Source of the DNA: Curvibacter microcysteis
GTDB taxonomy: Bacteria > Pseudomonadota > Gammaproteobacteria > Burkholderiales > Burkholderiaceae_C
Assembly (NCBI RefSeq): GCF_028649455.1
Contig: NZ_JAQSIO010000001.1
Coordinates: 248,001-312,000 of the forward strand
DNA: 64,000 bases
Reading direction: 5' to 3'
The notes below the pieces were generated by a model. The model saw only the letters and a list, made by a program, of their open reading frames with translations. It made no database searches and was not told the DNA's origin. The position numbers and the translations under genes are program-made. Shown here in pieces: positions 58,997 to 64,000 of this stretch. How positions within the stretch are numbered: position 1 is the first letter of the stretch; the number at the start of each line of letters is the position of its first letter.

Positions 58997-61039
58997 ATGA
59001 CAGACAAGCTCCCTGCGGCCGTCCCCCTGTGGGTGCCTGATGATGCCCGTCGATCACAGGCCTTGATCACCGCCTTTGAAGCCTGGCTCGCGCGTGAGCG
59101 GGGCCTGCGTTTTGACCATTACGAAGAACTGTGGCGTTGGTCGGTTGACGATGCGGAGGGCTTCTGGTCGTCCATCCTGCAGTTTTTCGATCTGCACTTT
59201 TTCCAGCCACCGCAGCGCATGCTGGGGCACTCGCAGATGCCAAATGCCTCGTGGTTCCCCGGGGCGCGGCTCAATTTTGTGGCGCAAATGCTTCGGCACA
59301 CCGCGCTGACGACACCGGCCGTGGTCTATGAGAGCGAAGCCATGGGCACGGGCGAACTGAGCTGGCCCGAGCTGCGGCGCCAGGTGGCCTCCGTGGCGGC
59401 CACCCTGCGGAGCCTGGGGGTGAGCGAGGGTGACCGCGTGGCGGGCTACCTGCCGAACATCCCGCAGACGTTGGTAGCCTTTCTGGCCGCAGCCAGTCTG
59501 GGGGCGGTTTGGGCGCTGTGCGCGCCCGACATGGGGCCCCTGAGCGTGGGCGACCGGTTCCGCCAGATCGCGCCCAAGGTGCTGGTGGCGGTGGATGGCT
59601 ACCGCTTTGCCGGCAAGCCTTTCGATCGGCGTGCTGCGCTGGGTGAGATCCTGGCTGGCCTGCCCAGCGTGCAGGCCGTGCTCTGGGTGACGCACCTGGA
59701 TGCCCAGGCCGAGCCCGTGCCCACTGCGGCCCCCCTGCACTGGATCCCCTGGGCGCAGGCCGTGGCCGGCGAGCACGAACTGCAACCGCAGGCATTGCCA
59801 CCAGACCACCCGCTGTGGATCCTCTACTCCTCCGGCACCACCGGCCTGCCCAAGCCCATCGTGCACGGCCATGGCGGGGTGCTGGCCAACGGCATGGTCA
59901 ACATGGTGCTGCACAACGACTTGCACCCAGGCGATCGCGTTCTGTGGGCGGTGAACACCTCCTGGATGGTCTGGAACGCCCACATCATGAGCCTGCTGGG
60001 CGGGGCCACCGTGGTGCTGTACGACGGCAGCGTGACGGGCGCCGGGCCCGAGCCCGACTGGGGCCACCTGTGGCGCCTGGCCGGGCGCACTCAGGTGCAG
60101 TTCTTCGGCGCGGGCGCGGCCATCCACCAGCAGTGCATGAAGGCCGATGTCATGCCCGCTCAGATTGCCGACCTGTCGGCCCTGAAGACCCTCGGCTCGA
60201 CCGGCTCGCCACTGTCACCTGAGGCTTGTGGCTGGCTCTACAGCGCGGTCAAGCCCGATCTCTGGCTGAACGTCGTCTCCGGCGGCACCGACTTGGCCGG
60301 GGGTTTCCTGGTCGGTCTGCCCACGCTGCCGGTGTACCTGGGCGAGATGCAATGCCGAGCGCTGGGCGCCCGGGTCGAATCCTGGAGCGACGAGGCACAG
60401 CCCGTGATCGACGAGGTCGGCGAGCTGGTGTGCGTGAACCCGCTACCTTCGATGCCCCTGTATTTCTGGGGCGATGACGATGGCAGTCGCCTGCGTGAAA
60501 GCTATTTCGAGACCTTCCAGGATGCGGCTGGCCAACCGGTGTGGCGCCATGGTGACTGGCTGCGTCTGGTGCCCCGGCCCGAGGCCATCGGCGGCGTGAT
60601 CTATGGGCGCTCCGACGCGACCATCAACCGCCAGGGCGTGCGCATGGGCACGGCCGAGCTGTACCGCGTGGTCGAGCAACTTGAAGAGGTGGCCGACAGC
60701 TTGGTGGTCGACCTGGAGTACCTGGGCCAGCCATCCTGGATGGCCTTGTTCGTGCAGTTGCGCCCAGGCCTCACACTGGACGAGCCCCTGCGCCAGCGCA
60801 TCCGCCAGGCCTTGCGCTCAGGCTTGTCGGTACGGCATGTGCCCGACGACATCGTGCAGGTGGGGGCCATTCCGCGCACCATCACCGGCAAGAAGCTCGA
60901 GCTGCCCGTCAAGAAGCTGATGCTTGGCCATGCGCCAGACAAGGTGGTGCGGCGCGACGCACTGGCACAGCCCGAGAGCCTGGACTGGTTCATCGAGTTT
61001 GCCGCCCGCCACCTGAGCCAACGCAGCGCCTCGGCCTGA
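58997..61039 (+). CDS. Acetoacetate-CoA ligase (acetoacetyl-CoA synthetase)
   Basis: A 680-residue adenylate-forming ligase. N-terminal 'WRWSVDDAEGFWSSILQFFDL' region and 'MPNASWFPGARLNFVAQML' are typical of acetoacetyl-CoA synthetases. The AMP-binding core has 'LYSSGTTGLPKPIVHGHGG' (about 275), 'GGTDLAGGF' and 'WRHGDWL', and the C-terminal catalytic Lys is in 'TITGKKLELPVKK' (about 632). It activates acetoacetate (or a related acid) with ATP and CoA. Substrate is inferred from family only. Confidence 0.88.
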   Translation: MTDKLPAAVPLWVPDDARRSQALITAFEAWLARERGLRFDHYEELWRWSVDDAEGFWSSILQFFDLHFFQPPQRMLGHSQMPNASWFPGARLNFVAQMLRHTALTTPAVVYESEAMGTGELSWPELRRQVASVAATLRSLGVSEGDRVAGYLPNIPQTLVAFLAAASLGAVWALCAPDMGPLSVGDRFRQIAPKVLVAVDGYRFAGKPFDRRAALGEILAGLPSVQAVLWVTHLDAQAEPVPTAAPLHWIPWAQAVAGEHELQPQALPPDHPLWILYSSGTTGLPKPIVHGHGGVLANGMVNMVLHNDLHPGDRVLWAVNTSWMVWNAHIMSLLGGATVVLYDGSVTGAGPEPDWGHLWRLAGRTQVQFFGAGAAIHQQCMKADVMPAQIADLSALKTLGSTGSPLSPEACGWLYSAVKPDLWLNVVSGGTDLAGGFLVGLPTLPVYLGEMQCRALGARVESWSDEAQPVIDEVGELVCVNPLPSMPLYFWGDDDGSRLRESYFETFQDAAGQPVWRHGDWLRLVPRPEAIGGVIYGRSDATINRQGVRMGTAELYRVVEQLEEVADSLVVDLEYLGQPSWMALFVQLRPGLTLDEPLRQRIRQALRSGLSVRHVPDDIVQVGAIPRTITGKKLELPVKKLMLGHAPDKVVRRDALAQPESLDWFIEFAARHLSQRSASA

Positions 61040-61303
61040 GGCCAGGGCTTGCCGTCTCAGCGCAGAGCAATCCCCGCGGTGCGAAGGGCTCGGCGTGAGG
61101 GCGAGCACCCTCGCTACAGGCTGACGGTCAACACGGTGGCGGCGGCAAGGGCTTAGCGGATAAATCAACTCTGCATGGGCTTTGCATGGATCAGTGAGCG
61201 CATGACTCGAGGAAAAGAATGATTTCAAAGCCAGAAATCAAAGAGGGGAGCGGGTCGGGTGACCCATGCACACTGACGCGCCAGGGCCGCGCTGAGTCAC
61301 TGC

Positions 61304-62452
61304 TCAGCCCAGGCTGACCTGGTTGCGCCCTGCCGCCTTGGCCTGGTACAGCGCCCGATCAGCCCGGCCCACCACAGCATCGCAAGAGGCATCGCCTGCC
61401 TGCACCAATGCCACCCCAATGGACACCGTGCAGGCGGGAGCGTTGGTGTCAGCCGACAGGCTCTCCACCCGCACCCGAAGGCGCTCGGCCATCCGATGGG
61501 CCGACGCCAGATCGGAGGTCGTCAGCAAGACCACAAACTCCTCGCCACCGTAGCGGCCTACCCGATCAAGTGGGCGTAGGCCTTGTTCCAAGGTGCTAGC
61601 CACCCTCACCAGGGTGAGGTCGCCTGCCTGATGGCCGTGGTTGTCGTTGATGTGTTTGAAATGGTCCAGGTCGAGCAGCAGCAGGGCATAGGCGTGCCCC
61701 ATGTTCAGCCAACACACATGCGCCTGCTCAGCCAAGCGCAGGATGGCGCGGCGGTTGAGGGCGCCGGTCAGCTCGTCGTGACTGGCCAGGTGTTCGAACT
61801 CCAGCCGCACTCGCTCGCTGGCCATCAGTTGGGCGCTCACGAGTACCGTCAGGATGGTGAAGCTGAAGGTGGCCACAAACACCATGTGAATGACCGAGCC
61901 AGCGTCAAAACGCTGCGTGTCGGGCGCGTCGACCCAGTAGGTGCTCAGGGCGCGCGCCAAAAGAACCAGGGTCTGCCAGGCCATGGCCACCAACATGAGA
62001 CGGGCGGCAAAACCGTGGCCATGCCGGGCCAGCACATGGGTGTGAGCGCCACAGATTGCGGCCATGCCCAGGCCGAAAATCAGCATGCGGGGACGGTAGT
62101 CGGGCCAGATCACAAAAAACACAAACAGCCCCACGAGGCACACAAGCACCAAACTCACCCAAGGCCACCAGCGCAAGGGTTGGCCCAGAAACTCGCGCGT
62201 GCCGGCCAACAGGGCCACGGAGCAGGCCATCAGCAGCCCGTTGCCTCCCAAGCCCACCAACAGTGCCGGAGCGTACCCCAGCAGGGCATAGAAGCCGGTG
62301 GCTCCCAGGCCCAGCAGCGGCGCCAGCCCCCAATACCGAAGGCCCCTGATGTTGCTCGGGAAGTTGTGCCGGATGCCCAGCAGCACAGCGCCCATCACGG
62401 CACACTGCAGAGCGGCCAGAAAATTGAAACTGCGCAGGTCCAAAGAGGTCAT
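61304..62452 (-). CDS. Membrane diguanylate cyclase
   Basis: A 382-residue protein. Six or seven hydrophobic helices (about 10-210) form a membrane sensor, followed by a coiled linker and a GGDEF domain ('FEHLASHDELTGALNRRAIL', 'LLLLDLDHFKHINDNHGHQAGDLTL', 'RYGGEEFVVLL'). GGEEF is intact, and the I-site RxxD (RPLD) lies five residues before it. It likely makes c-di-GMP in answer to a membrane-sensed signal. Convergent with the ligase gene. Confidence 0.92.
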   Translation of the reverse strand: MTSLDLRSFNFLAALQCAVMGAVLLGIRHNFPSNIRGLRYWGLAPLLGLGATGFYALLGYAPALLVGLGGNGLLMACSVALLAGTREFLGQPLRWWPWVSLVLVCLVGLFVFFVIWPDYRPRMLIFGLGMAAICGAHTHVLARHGHGFAARLMLVAMAWQTLVLLARALSTYWVDAPDTQRFDAGSVIHMVFVATFSFTILTVLVSAQLMASERVRLEFEHLASHDELTGALNRRAILRLAEQAHVCWLNMGHAYALLLLDLDHFKHINDNHGHQAGDLTLVRVASTLEQGLRPLDRVGRYGGEEFVVLLTTSDLASAHRMAERLRVRVESLSADTNAPACTVSIGVALVQAGDASCDAVVGRADRALYQAKAAGRNQVSLG

Positions 62453-63056
62453 GGGGCAAGTGCACTCACGCGGGCGGCGAGTTCTTTCATGAGTCTTCGC
62501 AGTTTAGTCGCCTGCACACGGCCAGACGCCCGCCCCTCTTTCTTCCTACATCCCATCTCTGAAATCGAGGTCAGTCGATCACCGTCGTCCGAGGGGTTTA
62601 TGCAGGTCGCCATGGTGACTGCAACAAATAAAGTTCGTCGGGGGCAAATAGAGTTCGCCGGGGAAATTCCATATTATGAAATGCAAAGGCACCCCAGTTA
62701 AGGCGCTACCCGTTCTTATCCGAAGGTTTGTGGGCGGTAAGGCGGCTGGCTTGAGACTGACCGCCGCCCACCGATCAGCAAATCAGTGACCGCTCTGCTA
62801 TGGGAGCATGAACATTGGCGACACGCACCGCTAACCGCCATTCGTCCGGATAGAGCAACAGTTTCGAGCAGAGCGGCCCAAGCAGACGGTGCAGCTACTT
62901 CACTGATGTCTCGGCGGAGCACGTCCGGTAGCAGTCTAGAAATCAGTGCACAATCACCAGGCTGATAAAAGTGATCCTGCACACAGGCGGTAGATGAAGT
63001 CGCGCAGACTTCGTACCGGTGCATGAATGTTGAACCCATACCCGTAGGTGTGATTT
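62453..63056. repeat. Intergenic region with a 20-base tandem repeat
   Basis: CAAATAAAGTTCGTCGGGGG (62625-62644) and CAAATAGAGTTCGCCGGGGA (62645-62664) match at 17 of 20 positions. Such repeats occur near the ends of IS21-type elements, but no transposase is seen. The remaining 500 bases hold no supported gene; a minus frame at 62716-63039 is not convincing. Confidence 0.5.
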
Positions 63057-63872
63057 ATGGACGTTCTGAAGCGAAACAATGTCAAAGTTTTAGGCGAAGC
63101 TGGACCAACTCTGCTCTATGCACATGGCTTCGGTTGCAACCAAGATATGTGGAGCAAGGTGATTCCGGCCTTCGCAGCGACCCACCGTCAAGTGGTCTTC
63201 GATTACGTGGGCAGCGGTAACTCGGACCGTACAGCCTTCGACCCCTATCGATACAGCGACTTGCGAGGGTACGCACAAGACGTCATCGAGGTCTGTGATG
63301 CACTCAATTTGACTGAAGGTGTAACCTTCGTCGGGCATTCTGTTAGCTGTAGCATTGGAATATTGGCATCGATCAATCGGCCTTCACTGTTCGATAGGCT
63401 TGTACTCTTAGGCCCATCACCTTGCTTTTTGAACGACCCACCTGATTACTTTGGTGGTTTTGAGCGCGAAGATCTGGAGGGTTTGTTGGCTCTCATGGAT
63501 CAGAATTACATGGGTTGGGCGCAGTACCTGGCGCCAGTTGTTGCTGGTGCTTCTGGGCAAGGAGGTGTGGCGGATACGTTGAATGACAGCTTCTGCTCAA
63601 CTGACCCTGCGGTCGCGCGCGTGTTTGCGCGTGCCACGTTCTTCGCAGATAACAGAGCCGACCTGCCTCAGGTTTCACGACCATCGCTTCTCCTTCAGCA
63701 CCGTAAAGACAACTTAGCTCCATTGAGTGTTGGCGAGTATCTTCACGCTCACATGCCCGCAAGTACTCTACGGGTCATTGACGTAGAAGGCCACTGTGGG
63801 CACATGAGTAATCCATCTCTGGTCATAGAGGCGATGCGGGACTACATGGCAGTCACAGCTGTTGCAGCCTGA
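63057..63872 (+). CDS. RsbQ-like alpha/beta hydrolase
   Basis: A 271-residue alpha/beta hydrolase closely following the RsbQ pattern: 'LLYAHGFGCNQDMWSKVIPAF', 'VVFDYVGSGNSD', nucleophile Ser95 in GHSVSCSIG, Asp218 in 'HRKDNLAPLSVGEY' and a GHCGH motif near the C terminus. RsbQ-type hydrolases act with a PAS-domain partner (RsbP in Bacillus), probably by making or handling a small ligand. A PAS protein gene starts 15 bases downstream here. ATG 63057 has no strong ribosome site. Confidence 0.87.
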   Translation: MDVLKRNNVKVLGEAGPTLLYAHGFGCNQDMWSKVIPAFAATHRQVVFDYVGSGNSDRTAFDPYRYSDLRGYAQDVIEVCDALNLTEGVTFVGHSVSCSIGILASINRPSLFDRLVLLGPSPCFLNDPPDYFGGFEREDLEGLLALMDQNYMGWAQYLAPVVAGASGQGGVADTLNDSFCSTDPAVARVFARATFFADNRADLPQVSRPSLLLQHRKDNLAPLSVGEYLHAHMPASTLRVIDVEGHCGHMSNPSLVIEAMRDYMAVTAVAA

Positions 63873-63887
63873 CGCGAAGTCCCCACG

Positions 63888-64000
63888 ATGACACATTTGG
63901 ATGAGTTGCCCTGTGCCGTTTTGATCACAGACGGCATGGGGCGTGTACTGGAGGTCAATTCTGAACTTCTTGCAATGGTGGGGAGGTCGCGTGAAGTTGC
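63888..64000 (+). CDS. PAS-domain signalling protein, N-terminal part (cut by window end)
   Basis: From ATG 63888 the frame stays open to the window end (37 full codons): 'HLDELPCAVLITDGMGRVLEVN' and 'SELLAMVGRS'. This is the start of a PAS domain. The output domain lies beyond the window; PP2C phosphatase, histidine kinase or GGDEF are all possible. The 15-base gap after the RsbQ-like gene suggests a two-gene operon. Confidence 0.75.
   Translation, partial: MTHLDELPCAVLITDGMGRVLEVNSELLAMVGRSREV

Noticed and set aside
61583-62701. Plus-strand open frame of 372 codons opposite the diguanylate cyclase
   Set aside because: Composition is Gln/His/Gly-rich without motifs; the opposite strand has an intact GGEEF enzyme.
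62716-63039. Minus-strand frame of 107 codons before the RsbQ-like gene
   Set aside because: No family resemblance, odd composition and no ribosome site.
1-64000. tRNA, rRNA, CRISPR arrays, prophage or defence islands
   Set aside because: I looked for conserved tRNA/rRNA cores, regularly spaced repeats and phage structural genes and saw none.

Overview
The window reads like a chromosomal stretch of a GC-rich betaproteobacterium, most likely order Burkholderiales and perhaps Comamonadaceae. The signs are Bug-type (TctC-like) periplasmic binding proteins, a trimeric porin of the Burkholderiales type, a short H-NS-like protein, an IPTL-type C-terminal sorting signal, dense LysR/AraC regulators and several chemoreceptors. 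No rRNA, tRNA or CRISPR was seen. Taxonomy is inferred from gene families only.

Layout. (1) 1-4987: end of an SDR gene, a small ABM-like protein, an EamA exporter, then a LysR regulator divergent from a Bug-type binding protein plus M20 amidohydrolase. (2) 4988-6790: gene graveyard holding fragments of a LysR gene, a fadB-like gene and an IS5-family transposase. (3) 6772-14540: a short chemoreceptor, then an MFS carrier-carboxylesterase-porin unit divergent from an AraC regulator, and a LysR gene. (4) 14715-22343: anthranilate dioxygenase antCBA, catA, a collapsed catC remnant, catB, a divergent LysR regulator and a 3-oxoadipate enol-lactonase-like hydrolase. (5) 22600-35893: a full indole-3-acetate (IAA) degradation locus, iacABICDEFG, divergent from a Liv-type ABC importer operon that ends in iacH, with iacR facing it. 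(6) 35894-40675: an unassigned stretch, two J-domain proteins with CbpM, an H-NS-like gene and the wreck of a two-component system. (7) 40844-44816: a large secreted S8 peptidase and a dead IS3-family element. (8) 45372-56733: three chemoreceptors, two paralogous Crp/Fnr regulators, a small membrane protein, a PAS-GGDEF protein and an OmpA-like protein. (9) 56895-62452: AraC regulator, Bug-type binding protein, acetoacetate-CoA ligase, membrane diguanylate cyclase. (10) 63057-64000: an RsbQ-like hydrolase followed by the start of a PAS protein.

The centre of the window (14.7-35.9 kb) is a coherent catabolic island. IAA is taken up, probably by the ABC importer, and converted by Iac enzymes to catechol. 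Anthranilate reaches the same catechol through AntABC. CatA and CatB open and lactonise the ring. The local catC is broken (an internal deletion and a stop codon), so muconolactone isomerase must come from elsewhere before the lactonase can act. A strong terminator separates catBA from antABC, and a dyad next to the iacA start is a candidate IacR operator.

IAA degradation loci of this kind are known. Less ordinary are the catC relic inside an otherwise intact pathway, the S8 peptidase with Glu at the Asp position, the Crp/Fnr paralogue islet in AT-rich DNA between chemoreceptors, and the RsbQ-PAS pair.
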